A stretch of DNA of 8,021 nucleotides from an uncultured Clostridium sp. (GTDB lineage: Bacteria > Bacillota > Clostridia > Oscillospirales > Acutalibacteraceae). Shown here piece after piece: positions 1-6,742 of this stretch. Made by a program: the position numbers and the translations under genes. Below the pieces are notes generated by a model. That model had not been told where the DNA came from. It ran no database searches and worked only from the letters and a program-made list of their open reading frames with translations. Numbering within the stretch: the stretch's first letter is position 1; every line of letters begins with the position of its first letter. Where the stretch lies: positions 1 through 8,021 of the forward strand of contig URIN01000050.1 in assembly GCA_900547915.1 (NCBI GenBank), given 5' to 3'.

Positions 1-43
1 TAGGAGTCCGTCTCGTGGGCTCGGAGATGTGTATAAGAGACAG
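1..43 (+). other. Illumina Nextera adapter plus i7 index (sequencing artefact)
   Basis: Positions 10-43 match, base for base, the 34-nt Nextera transposase Read 2 adapter as I recall it. Its last 19 bases (25-43) are the Tn5 mosaic end, ending in AAGAGACAG. Bases 2-9 (AGGAGTCC) match the primer form of the Nextera i7 index N705, and base 1 fits the last base of the P7 primer stem. This is untrimmed library adapter at a contig end, not genomic DNA. Genomic sequence begins at 44. The Tn5 end here should not be read as a natural transposon. Confidence 0.97.
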
Positions 44-996
44 GTAGTGACCTTATTATATATATCATTTGATACTTTCAGACGGCTTAGCACTTCAGCC
101 GCAATTTTTTCTCCGGCATCGGCATGAGTTTTAAAATGATCTCTGCCGTTTTCATCGGTACGTTTTACAGAAGGTTTTCCGATATCGTGCAGCAGCATTG
201 TCAGCCTTATTACAGGGTCGTGCGGTGCGAAATCAACCGAATGGATGATGTGCTCATAGACTGTATACGTATGCCACGGGGTATTCTGGGCACAATCAAA
301 AGTTGGTATCAGCTGTGGTATAATCACGCCGATGACCTGTCTGAACTCATCAAGCACATTCAGGGCATTTTTACCGCAGAGCAACTTTGAAAGCTCAGAA
401 AAAATTCTTTCTGCGGAAATATTCTCAAGCAGATACATATTATCAAATATTGATTTTTTTGTTTTTTCATCAATCTCAAAGCCGAGGACTGACGAAAAGC
501 GCAAAGCACGCATTATGCGAAGTGCATCCTCTTTAAATCTGACGTCAGGATCACCGACAGTTCGGATAATTTTGTTTTCTATATCTTCCCTGCCGCCGAA
601 AAGATCAACTAATCCGCGCTCATCGTTATACGCCATAGCGTTTACAGTAAAATCACGGCGTTTAAGATCCTGCTCTATATCAGAAACAAATTCAACGCTC
701 TGAGGTCGTCGGCTGTCCTTATATTCGCCGTCAGCTCTGAAAGTGGTGATCTCAAGAGGCGTTTTATCAATTACCGCAGTAACAGTGCCGTGTTTTAAGC
801 CTGTTTCAACAACTTTTATATTTTTATCCGAAAGTATCTTTTCAACCTCAAAAGGTTTTGCAGAGGTAGTAATATCTGTATCGGAAGTTTGATTTCCCAG
901 GAAATAATCACGCACGCAGCCGCCTACTACATATGCCGAAAAGCCCGCCTGAGTAAGCGCATTTATTACAATTTTGGCCTTTGAAGAGATCTGCAT
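44..996 (-). CDS. cca: CCA-adding tRNA nucleotidyltransferase, 3' end missing
   Basis: This enzyme adds or repairs the CCA end of tRNAs in the cytoplasm. The visible part is 317 residues, starting at ATG 996 behind GGAGGT at 1008-1003 (6-nt spacing). Class II nucleotidyltransferase motifs appear in order: GGCVRD at residues 25-30, the metal-binding carboxylates D39 and D41 (SDTDI), the SRRP loop near 95-98, RRDFTVNAMA at 113-122, DLFGG at 131-135, and EDALR at 156-160, the family's base-templating motif, followed by IMRALRF. A C-terminal HD domain follows, with H270-D271 in LLHDIGK and a further histidine in THADAG near 291. Full-length HD-bearing members are usually around 440-450 residues, so roughly the last quarter is missing because the contig runs into adapter at 43. 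The frame stays open through the adapter, so an automatic call would run to base 1 and add 15 false residues. Poly(A) polymerase is the close alternative by family, but CCA addition is the usual role in Bacillota. Confidence 0.93.
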
Positions 997-1021
997 AATT
1001 TTACCTCCGCTTAATATGTTT

Positions 1022-1050
1022 ATTTTACCACAAAAGGCGAAACAATACAA
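1022..1050 (-). promoter_or_regulatory. Predicted sigma-A-type promoter of cca
   Basis: On the minus strand, TTGTAT (1050-1045) and TAAAAT (1027-1022) are separated by exactly 17 bases. Transcription would start near 1015, leaving about 20 nt of leader containing the GGAGGT ribosome binding site. The -35 box ends only two bases before the ATG of the divergent plus-strand gene at 1053, so the two genes share a very tight divergent control region. Predicted by consensus only. Confidence 0.55.
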
Positions 1051-1052
1051 TT

Positions 1053-1445
1053 ATGAGAAAATTATTACCTTATTATTCGTTTATGTTTTTGCTTGGCGGG
1101 CAGGGTTACTGCACCATTGAAATATTATGGCGCGGCAGAACGCATTACAGTATGTTTCTGGCAGGCGGAATAATACTGATGTTTCTTGCTTTCATACAAA
1201 AAGAAATGAAAAAGGCACCTCTAATATTGAAGTGCCTTTTGGGAACTGTTTTCATAACAGGCGTTGAATTCATATTCGGTTGTATATTCAACATAAGCCT
1301 CGGGATGAATGTATGGAATTATGATAATATGCCCTTTAATCTTTTGGGGCAGATCTGCCTGCCGTTTTCACTGCTGTGGCTTTTGCTGTGCATCCCCGTT
1401 TTCAAATGGGTCATTAACGACAAGCTTTACCGCAGATTTATTTGA
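1053..1445 (+). CDS. CmpB-like integral membrane protein (putative ABC-transporter type IV family)
   Basis: A 130-residue, strongly hydrophobic protein with about four predicted membrane segments: roughly residues 5-24, 31-48, 56-79 and 99-121. The pattern GYCTIEILWRG near 18-28 and WNYDNMPFNLLGQICLPFSLLW near 88-109 is what I recall as characteristic of the family annotated as 'putative ABC transporter permease' (ABC_trans_CmpB), common in Clostridia. The family name is historical; no ATPase or substrate-binding partner is encoded nearby, so transport is not shown. It is the only plus-strand gene here, divergent from cca and convergent with the 1368-1802 gene, whose 3' end it overlaps by 78 bp. 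The ATG at 1053 is the first in frame but has a poor ribosome binding site: the only purine run (AAAAGG, 1032-1037) is about 15 nt away. No clear promoter is visible. A predicted terminator-like hairpin for the opposite strand lies within codons 53-63. Confidence 0.85.
   Translation: MRKLLPYYSFMFLLGGQGYCTIEILWRGRTHYSMFLAGGIILMFLAFIQKEMKKAPLILKCLLGTVFITGVEFIFGCIFNISLGMNVWNYDNMPFNLLGQICLPFSLLWLLLCIPVFKWVINDKLYRRFI
1210..1240 (-). terminator. Predicted intrinsic terminator of the minus-strand operon, inside an opposing gene
   Basis: AAAAGGCAC (1210-1218) and GTGCCTTTT (1232-1240) are perfect 9-bp inverted repeats around a 13-nt loop. On the minus strand the 3' arm runs into a T-rich tail (GCCTTTTTCATTTC), as expected of a rho-independent terminator. 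In the plus direction the arm has four T then GGG, so it is weaker that way. It lies about 130 nt beyond the stop codon at 1368, where the mannosidase operon would be expected to end, and no other candidate lies between them. It is embedded in the plus-strand coding sequence. Confidence 0.55.
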
Positions 1446-1802
1446 ATACTTTTTGAGTTCTTCCCTTGCCTGCTTTACCTCATCCTCATTAAGCGTAGGA
1501 TGTTCGGCAGGATAATCCCAGCAATCAAAGGGTTTTTCTTTTTGTATAACCATCCTGCCGTTTTCATCTATTATCCACGGGTATACGAGTATCTTTCTTT
1601 TGTTTTTGACATAGAAAAGGCTGCCCGTTCTGCCATGAGAAATATTTTTCCAATAGATGAGGCCTTTTGCCTGGCGCATTATAGTAAGCACCTGCTGATC
1701 ATACGGCAGGCGCTTAAACTGCCATCTGTTGAACGCAGGCAAAACGGCAACGCCGAGAACAATTATTACTGCGATTATTATTACTATCTGATATGGCTCC
1801 AT
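1368..1802 (-). CDS. Uncharacterised single-pass membrane protein
   Basis: I do not recognise the family. The 144-residue protein has one N-terminal hydrophobic helix (residues about 5-24, rich in I and V) followed by a basic stretch (FKRLPYD), then a soluble domain of about 90 residues containing YWKN near 50, KRKILVYPWIIDENGRM near 68-84 and FDCWDYP near 92-98. A lysine- and glutamate-rich helix follows near 105-120. The topology suggests a membrane-anchored protein with its domain on the cytoplasmic side, but no function can be assigned. Its ATG (1802-1800) overlaps the mannosidase stop in TAATG, so translation is probably coupled; no strong ribosome binding site is seen. The last 25 residues (120-144, ending QQKPQQ) are encoded on the strand opposite the final membrane helix of the 1053-1445 gene and are probably not part of the folded domain. 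The family could be tested by searching residues 30-118 alone. Confidence 0.75.
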   Translation of the reverse strand: MEPYQIVIIIAVIIVLGVAVLPAFNRWQFKRLPYDQQVLTIMRQAKGLIYWKNISHGRTGSLFYVKNKRKILVYPWIIDENGRMVIQKEKPFDCWDYPAEHPTLNEDEVKQAREELKKYSNKSAVKLVVNDPFENGDAQQKPQQ

Positions 1803-4729
1803 TACTTTTCAAATCCTACCGTAATTATTTCAAATGGCGAATACTCAATAACATCGGTTTCCTGCTGAGTTTCCTCAAGCATATTGAGAATGCGGACTTT
1901 TCTGCCAAGGCTTATTCTGCCACGCTCCCCGTTCTGCTCTGAAAGTCTTGCAACTACCATTGAGCCGTCCTCGCTGTATTTAAGTGCCTGAAGATAGAGC
2001 GGCTCAAAAGACGGAAGTTCACACTGGACATTTGCTTTAACAAGCGGCACATTATACTGCAATGCAAGTTTATTCACGCCGGCAGTAACGGCATCAGAAC
2101 TGTGAGGCAATATCATATAACAGAAGTTATGGTTGCCCATATCTGAAGTTACATCAGGACGTATCGTTGACCTGAGCAGTGAAAGGCTTATGAGATTTTT
2201 ATTAAAGCCTACTCCGTACTTATTTTCATTAATAATAGCTATACCGCCGCTTGTTTCGGAAAGGTCGCACCATTTATGCTGGCAGACCTCAAAGCGTGCC
2301 TGCTGCCACGATGTATTTTTATGAGTATCACGCTCGATAAAGCCTGCCGAGGTATCGCAAAGCGCTTTTCTTGAAAGCACTTTGCACTCAAATTCCGCTT
2401 TTGCGAGTTTATGTTTTTCGTGCCAGTCAACAATATGTTCAACCTCAATACCTCTGCTGCGTCTGAAAAATCTAACAATAACAGTCCAGGTTGATTTTTC
2501 TGTTTTGAGTGTTGCTGCAAATGACGCAGCTTCTCCGTCCTTTTCAAGAAGGGTGAGAGGCATTTCAAGCTGAGTATCAATTTCCTTATCACGATAATTC
2601 GGCAGAATATCCCAGGCGTCATAGTTGCCGGGGCAATCGGTGAATATCTTAATTTTATTGAAGTCGCCGTCTACCCACTCTCTGCCGAGTTCTTTATCAT
2701 AAAGAGAAACAAAAGAACCGTCCTCATTAAGTTTTGCGGAATAATACGGTGTCTCGATAGTTTCGCCCACTGTTATCCACTCATTCTTATACTGAGTGCT
2801 GCGCAGATTAGCTGACGAAAGAGACGGAATATTAGGAATTATCCAGTTTCCCTTTTCAAACTTTCTGGTTGAAGAGCCTTTTTTATTAGGCACAAATGTG
2901 AGTGCGTCACGTTTGAAATTGAGAGTATTGAAATACTTCGAGCCGCTGCCGATAATCTCATCAAGTGCCTTTTCAATTTCTTCATAATCTGCCATTGCGT
3001 CCTCATAAACAGGGTGAATATGAGAACCGGGCAAAATATCGTGGAACTGATTTACAAGGAACTTTTTATAAAGAGAAGTTATCTTCTCAGTATTATTTTC
3101 CCCTCTTAAAACGCTGAGCATTTCTGCCGCTCTGAACTTAAACTCAAGGCGGCGGTTTGCGGCTTTAAGATTGCTCTTTGTTGTGAATGTGCCGCGGTGC
3201 ATTTCAAGATAAAGTTCGCCGTCCCACGTTTCAAGGTTAGGATTGTCTTTCAAATTCTTTTCAAGGAACTCGGCGCCGCCCATATGGGTGCATTTCGGCA
3301 TTATAGAGAGCTTATCGAACCTGTGCATAAGTTCTATCATTTCTTCGGTACAGCCTGAACCGCCGTCACCATAGCCGAACATATTCATAGTCTGTCCGCC
3401 GCTGTCCTTATCAATATAAGCCTCCCAGTTTTCCTGTATCTGACTTGGCATATTCCAAGTAATAAAGTGAGTGGGAGGAACGCAGGCGTAAACCTCTGAG
3501 CCGTCTATTCCGCGCCAAATAAAGTTATTATGCGGAAAACGGTTAGTATCATTCCACGTAGACATTTTGTTTGACACGAAATAGTCTACACCGCTCTTTT
3601 TAAGTATCTGAGGAAGTATCCAGCTATTGCCGAAAACATCAGGCAGCCAAGCATTATTGACGGTCTTGCCGAACATACGCTTATATGTGAGCTGACCGTA
3701 AAGGCACTGTCTTATAAGGCTTTCCGCTGACGGAATATTACAGTCCGGCTCAACATACATAGCTCCCACCGGCTCAAACTGACCGTTTTTAACTTTCTCT
3801 TTCAGTTCCTCAAAAACATCGGGATAATACTTTTCAAGAGTTTCATAAACATACGGCTGAGTATGTGTATACTTGAAATCGGGATACCTGTCCATAAGTC
3901 TGAGCTGAATAAGAACGGTGCGCAGATTTTTCTGAACAGCGTGTATCCTGCGCCAGTAATAGGCAATATCAAGGTGTGAATGTGCGATAAGAGCAACATC
4001 GCCCGTACCCTTATAATTATCGTTGGCGTAAACAACATCATTAATATATTTCTGTGCGTCCTCAACGCCTGAAAGCTCATCGCTGTCAAAATCGATTAAA
4101 TTCATAGCGTTATTGAGTTCTCTGTTGAGGAAATTTCTGTAATCTTCGTTAAAAAGATCGCTCTTTGCAATATCAAGCAAAAGTTCAAAATCATACACAA
4201 GATCCTGAACAGCGTGATTAACGGTGCATATATACGCACCCTCAAAAATCTGACGACAGCCTCTTACGGAAAGACTTTCGGGGTTCCTTTCATCATCGGG
4301 CTTACTTCTGTTATATCCCGTCATTTCAAAATGAAGTGTCTTTTTATCATCAACATACGGTGAAAGGAGCATTCTTTCACGGTTAGGGTCTACCCCGCCT
4401 ACATATCTGCCGTTAACCTTAACGCAAATTTCTGCCGCTGTTTTGAGGGAAAACCAGAGTTCCTTGCCCTGCATATCCTTAGGAATATCAACATCAGCTT
4501 TGAAAAAAGCGGTTCCGTCAGGCGTAAAATACATATCGCCCTTATTAAGAGGATGATAATCCTCGGGATAATATTCGTATTCCATTTCGGAAACCTGACG
4601 CGCATCACGCACCATAAGATTTTTTATTTCCCATTTAGAGGAATATATGTGTCGTTTAAGCCAGCCGAAACGCAGATCAGTCCACTCCTCGGGGCGCATT
4701 GACCTTCTAACAACTTTTATATGAGCCAT
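1802..4729 (-). CDS. Alpha-mannosidase, glycoside hydrolase family 38
   Basis: A 975-residue retaining alpha-mannosidase, close to the usual 1,000-residue length of bacterial GH38 enzymes. An N-terminal beta-sandwich-like region (about 1-200) precedes the catalytic domain. The zinc-binding signature is AHSHLD (H250, H252, D254) followed by W259, a variant of the common H-x-H-x-D-x-x-W. WLPDVFGNS contains D364, the expected catalytic nucleophile. RGTFTTKSNLK then marks the middle helical domain and RRLEFKFRAAEML fits it; the rest is the C-terminal beta domain. No signal peptide or membrane segment is visible, so it should act in the cytoplasm on imported alpha-mannosides or glycan fragments; linkage preference cannot be read from the sequence. 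The ATG at 4729 follows AAGGGGG at a 7-nt spacing, and that site overlaps the stop of the NifU-like gene 12 nt upstream. The mutase upstream supports a role in sugar use. Confidence 0.95.
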   Translation of the reverse strand: MAHIKVVRRSMRPEEWTDLRFGWLKRHIYSSKWEIKNLMVRDARQVSEMEYEYYPEDYHPLNKGDMYFTPDGTAFFKADVDIPKDMQGKELWFSLKTAAEICVKVNGRYVGGVDPNRERMLLSPYVDDKKTLHFEMTGYNRSKPDDERNPESLSVRGCRQIFEGAYICTVNHAVQDLVYDFELLLDIAKSDLFNEDYRNFLNRELNNAMNLIDFDSDELSGVEDAQKYINDVVYANDNYKGTGDVALIAHSHLDIAYYWRRIHAVQKNLRTVLIQLRLMDRYPDFKYTHTQPYVYETLEKYYPDVFEELKEKVKNGQFEPVGAMYVEPDCNIPSAESLIRQCLYGQLTYKRMFGKTVNNAWLPDVFGNSWILPQILKKSGVDYFVSNKMSTWNDTNRFPHNNFIWRGIDGSEVYACVPPTHFITWNMPSQIQENWEAYIDKDSGGQTMNMFGYGDGGSGCTEEMIELMHRFDKLSIMPKCTHMGGAEFLEKNLKDNPNLETWDGELYLEMHRGTFTTKSNLKAANRRLEFKFRAAEMLSVLRGENNTEKITSLYKKFLVNQFHDILPGSHIHPVYEDAMADYEEIEKALDEIIGSGSKYFNTLNFKRDALTFVPNKKGSSTRKFEKGNWIIPNIPSLSSANLRSTQYKNEWITVGETIETPYYSAKLNEDGSFVSLYDKELGREWVDGDFNKIKIFTDCPGNYDAWDILPNYRDKEIDTQLEMPLTLLEKDGEAASFAATLKTEKSTWTVIVRFFRRSRGIEVEHIVDWHEKHKLAKAEFECKVLSRKALCDTSAGFIERDTHKNTSWQQARFEVCQHKWCDLSETSGGIAIINENKYGVGFNKNLISLSLLRSTIRPDVTSDMGNHNFCYMILPHSSDAVTAGVNKLALQYNVPLVKANVQCELPSFEPLYLQALKYSEDGSMVVARLSEQNGERGRISLGRKVRILNMLEETQQETDVIEYSPFEIITVGFEK

Positions 4730-4741
4730 TTCTATTCCCCC

Positions 4742-4984
4742 TTATACATCCTGAAAATACGGTTTTTTGCGTATCGCGCAGACACGGACTTTTTTATGTA
4801 AATCGCGCTCAATCTCGCTTTCTATCCAGGAAACGCACCTGTCAAGAATAAGGCATTTTGAGCACTCGCCTCTGAAAATAACGGTCAGAACACCGTTTTC
4901 AAATGAAACAAATTCTATCCATCCGCCGTCACCCTGAAGCTTCGGCTGAAGCACGTTTTCTACATATTCCTGTATATTCTTCAT
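4742..4984 (-). CDS. Small NifU-like (NifU C-terminal domain) protein
   Basis: An 80-residue protein made of a single NifU C-terminal-type domain. QGDGGWIEFVSFENGVLTVIF (about residues 17-37) matches the family's ADGGDIELV...GVVTV pattern, and the Cys pair is C41-S-K-C44 in RGECSKC, where the family normally has CxxC. Such domains bind or pass on iron-sulfur clusters. Two further cysteines, C50 and C69, are present. The canonical GGD is GGW here, so this is a divergent branch and cluster carriage is inferred rather than certain. The ATG at 4984 follows a GAGGTGG ribosome binding site that overlaps the stop of the mutase gene (9-nt gap). It lies between the mutase and the mannosidase in the same operon, with no obvious metabolic link to either. 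Confidence 0.85.
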   Translation of the reverse strand: MKNIQEYVENVLQPKLQGDGGWIEFVSFENGVLTVIFRGECSKCLILDRCVSWIESEIERDLHKKVRVCAIRKKPYFQDV

Positions 4985-4993
4985 TTTGCCACC

Positions 4994-6634
4994 TCAGCCC
5001 TCTATGATATTTTTAACAGCAGTTCTTATCTTTTCAAGGCGCTCATGAGCTTTTTCTCTGTTTTCCTCACGGACGCTGTAATATATCTTTATTTTAGGCT
5101 CTGTACCGCTTGGTCTGACAGCCACCCAGGAACCGTCATTCCATACGAATTTTAGCACGTTTTCTATCGGAAGATCATCAATTCCCTTTGAATAATCTAT
5201 AACCTTGTCAGCACCCTCAAATACGCTGAGACCGTTGTTGCGGAAATAATCCATAAGAGAATTTATCTTTTCAGCACCGTCTTTACCTTTAAGAACAAAC
5301 GGGTCAAGCGCATCCAGGAAGTAGCCGTACTCAGCGTATATCTCATTCAAGCCGTCAATAAGTGTTTTACCCTGTGCCTTATACCATGCAGCCATCTGAC
5401 AAATGAGCATAGAAGAAACAACGCCGTCTTTATCACGGGCGTAAGTTCCCACAAGATAGCCGTATGACTCTTCGTATCCGATAACAAATTCCCTGTTATC
5501 GCTGTTTTCATACTTATTTATCTTATCTCCTATATACTTGAAACCTGTGAGCGTTTCCTCAACATTCAAGCCAAAACTGCGTGCAATATTTGCGCCGAGT
5601 TCTGATGTTACGATTGTCTTTACGAGAGTTGACTTAGAGTTGAGAGATGCTTTTTTCTGTTCAAGCACAAACTTTACAAGGAGCGCTCCCGTCTGATTTC
5701 CCGTAAAGAGCTGATACTCACCGTCTTTATCACGCACGGCGATACCCACTCTGTCACAGTCAGGGTCTGTGCCGAGAACAATATCAGCGCCTATCTCCTT
5801 GGCTTTGGCAATTGCAATATTAAGTGCGTCCTTTTCCTCAGGATTAGGACTTCTTACAGTTGAAAAATTGCCATCAGGCAGTTCCTGCTCTTTTATTACG
5901 CAGACGTCAAAACCTTTGAGCATCTCACGCACGGGAATATTACCTGTTCCGTGAAGGGGTGTATAAACAATCTTTATATCTGATTTTTCAGTATAGAGTG
6001 ACTGTTCGCTGACAGCCTTGTAATAATCAGCGAGAACTTCATCGCCTATTTCGGTAATTCTGCCATTGCCTGTGGCAGAAAGAAGCGGGGCTACTGAAGA
6101 ATACTCTTCCCTGTTAATGTAAGAAAGAAGTTCTGCGGCAGCCTCCGTGCATATCTGGCAGCCTGTTTCGTCATACACCTTATAACCGTTGTATTCCTTT
6201 GGATTATGTGATGCTGTTATCATAATACCTGCACTGCAGTTCAGATGCCTTGTTGTGAAAGAAAGAACAGGCACCGGAATACAATATTTATATCGATATA
6301 CCTGAATCCCCTTAGCCGCAAGTATATGCGCTGCGGCAATAGAAAACTCCGCTGAATTATTACGAGTATCATACGCTATTGCAACAGACGCACCGCCCGG
6401 AAATTTATCCGCAAGATAATTTGCAAGGCCGAGAGTTGCCCTACCGACGGTATATTTGTTCATTCTGTTTGAACCTGCGCCCATTACACCACGCAGACCG
6501 CCCGTTCCGAAAGCGAGGTCTTTATAGAACCTGTCCTCTATTTCCTTTTCGTTTTGAGAAACCGACAGAAGTTCATTTTTTGTTTCTTCATCGGCAAAAT
6601 CCAGCCATTCGGCGTATTTTTCTTTAAAGCCCAT
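4994..6634 (-). CDS. Phosphoglucomutase/phosphomannomutase (alpha-D-phosphohexomutase)
   Basis: A 546-residue cytoplasmic enzyme that interconverts hexose 1- and 6-phosphates. All four active-site loops of the superfamily are intact: the phosphoserine loop TASHNP with S142, the Mg-binding loop DPDCDR (D290, D292, D294), the sugar-binding loop GYEESYG (386-392), and the phosphate-binding loop RPSGTEP (507-513). The N-terminal GTGGLRGVMG fits the family too. Length and motif spacing suit the PgcA-like group of Bacillota, which includes glucose-1-phosphate and mannose-1-phosphate mutases; sequence alone does not separate these, nor a phosphopentomutase-like role. It is the first gene of the operon, with ATG 6634 behind GGAGGA, and a good promoter sits just upstream. 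Its stop is 9 nt before the NifU-like gene. Supplying or consuming mannose phosphates would suit the mannosidase downstream, but this is inference. Confidence 0.94.
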   Translation of the reverse strand: MGFKEKYAEWLDFADEETKNELLSVSQNEKEIEDRFYKDLAFGTGGLRGVMGAGSNRMNKYTVGRATLGLANYLADKFPGGASVAIAYDTRNNSAEFSIAAAHILAAKGIQVYRYKYCIPVPVLSFTTRHLNCSAGIMITASHNPKEYNGYKVYDETGCQICTEAAAELLSYINREEYSSVAPLLSATGNGRITEIGDEVLADYYKAVSEQSLYTEKSDIKIVYTPLHGTGNIPVREMLKGFDVCVIKEQELPDGNFSTVRSPNPEEKDALNIAIAKAKEIGADIVLGTDPDCDRVGIAVRDKDGEYQLFTGNQTGALLVKFVLEQKKASLNSKSTLVKTIVTSELGANIARSFGLNVEETLTGFKYIGDKINKYENSDNREFVIGYEESYGYLVGTYARDKDGVVSSMLICQMAAWYKAQGKTLIDGLNEIYAEYGYFLDALDPFVLKGKDGAEKINSLMDYFRNNGLSVFEGADKVIDYSKGIDDLPIENVLKFVWNDGSWVAVRPSGTEPKIKIYYSVREENREKAHERLEKIRTAVKNIIEG

Positions 6635-6669
6635 TTGGTTTCCTCCGCACTTATTAAATAATTCAGCTA

Positions 6670-6698
6670 ATTATATCACCTTGATGTTTTCGCTTCAA
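6670..6698 (-). promoter_or_regulatory. Predicted sigma-A promoter of the mutase-mannosidase operon
   Basis: On the minus strand TTGAAG (6698-6693) and a perfect TATAAT (6675-6670) are separated by 17 bases, preceded by AT-rich DNA of UP-element character. Transcription would start near 6663, giving a leader of about 28 nt that contains the GGAGGA ribosome binding site of the mutase. A short inverted repeat, CTTGA-N10-TCAAG on the minus strand, spans the -35 box and spacer and could be an operator, but five-base arms are weak evidence. Confidence 0.72.
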
Positions 6699-6742
6699 GC
6701 AAAAGAAAACAATTTAATAAATTTATTTATACTGCCGTTATT

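Noticed and set aside
25..43. Tn5 mosaic end suggesting a natural transposon
   Set aside because: It is the terminal part of the complete Nextera adapter with an index next to it, so it is a library artefact.
124..703. Plus-strand open frames of 88 and 123 codons
   Set aside because: They lie antisense to cca, whose full set of family motifs is on the minus strand; the translations show no recognisable domain.
1761..1792. Low-complexity ATT/TAT-rich stretch as a possible repeat
   Set aside because: It encodes the isoleucine- and valine-rich membrane helix of the 144-residue protein and has no regular repeat unit.
1500..1868. Plus-strand open frame of 122 codons
   Set aside because: It is antisense to the 144-residue membrane protein and the mannosidase end, lacks a ribosome binding site and shows no domain pattern.
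2239..2622. Minus-strand open frame of 127 codons inside the mannosidase
   Set aside because: It is a frame-shifted shadow of the GH38 C-terminal domain, which is uninterrupted in its own frame, so it is not evidence of a frameshift or nested gene.
6716..6727. Palindrome AATAAATTTATT as a terminator of the DUF308 gene
   Set aside because: It contains only A and T, would form a very weak stem, and lies in generally AT-rich DNA.
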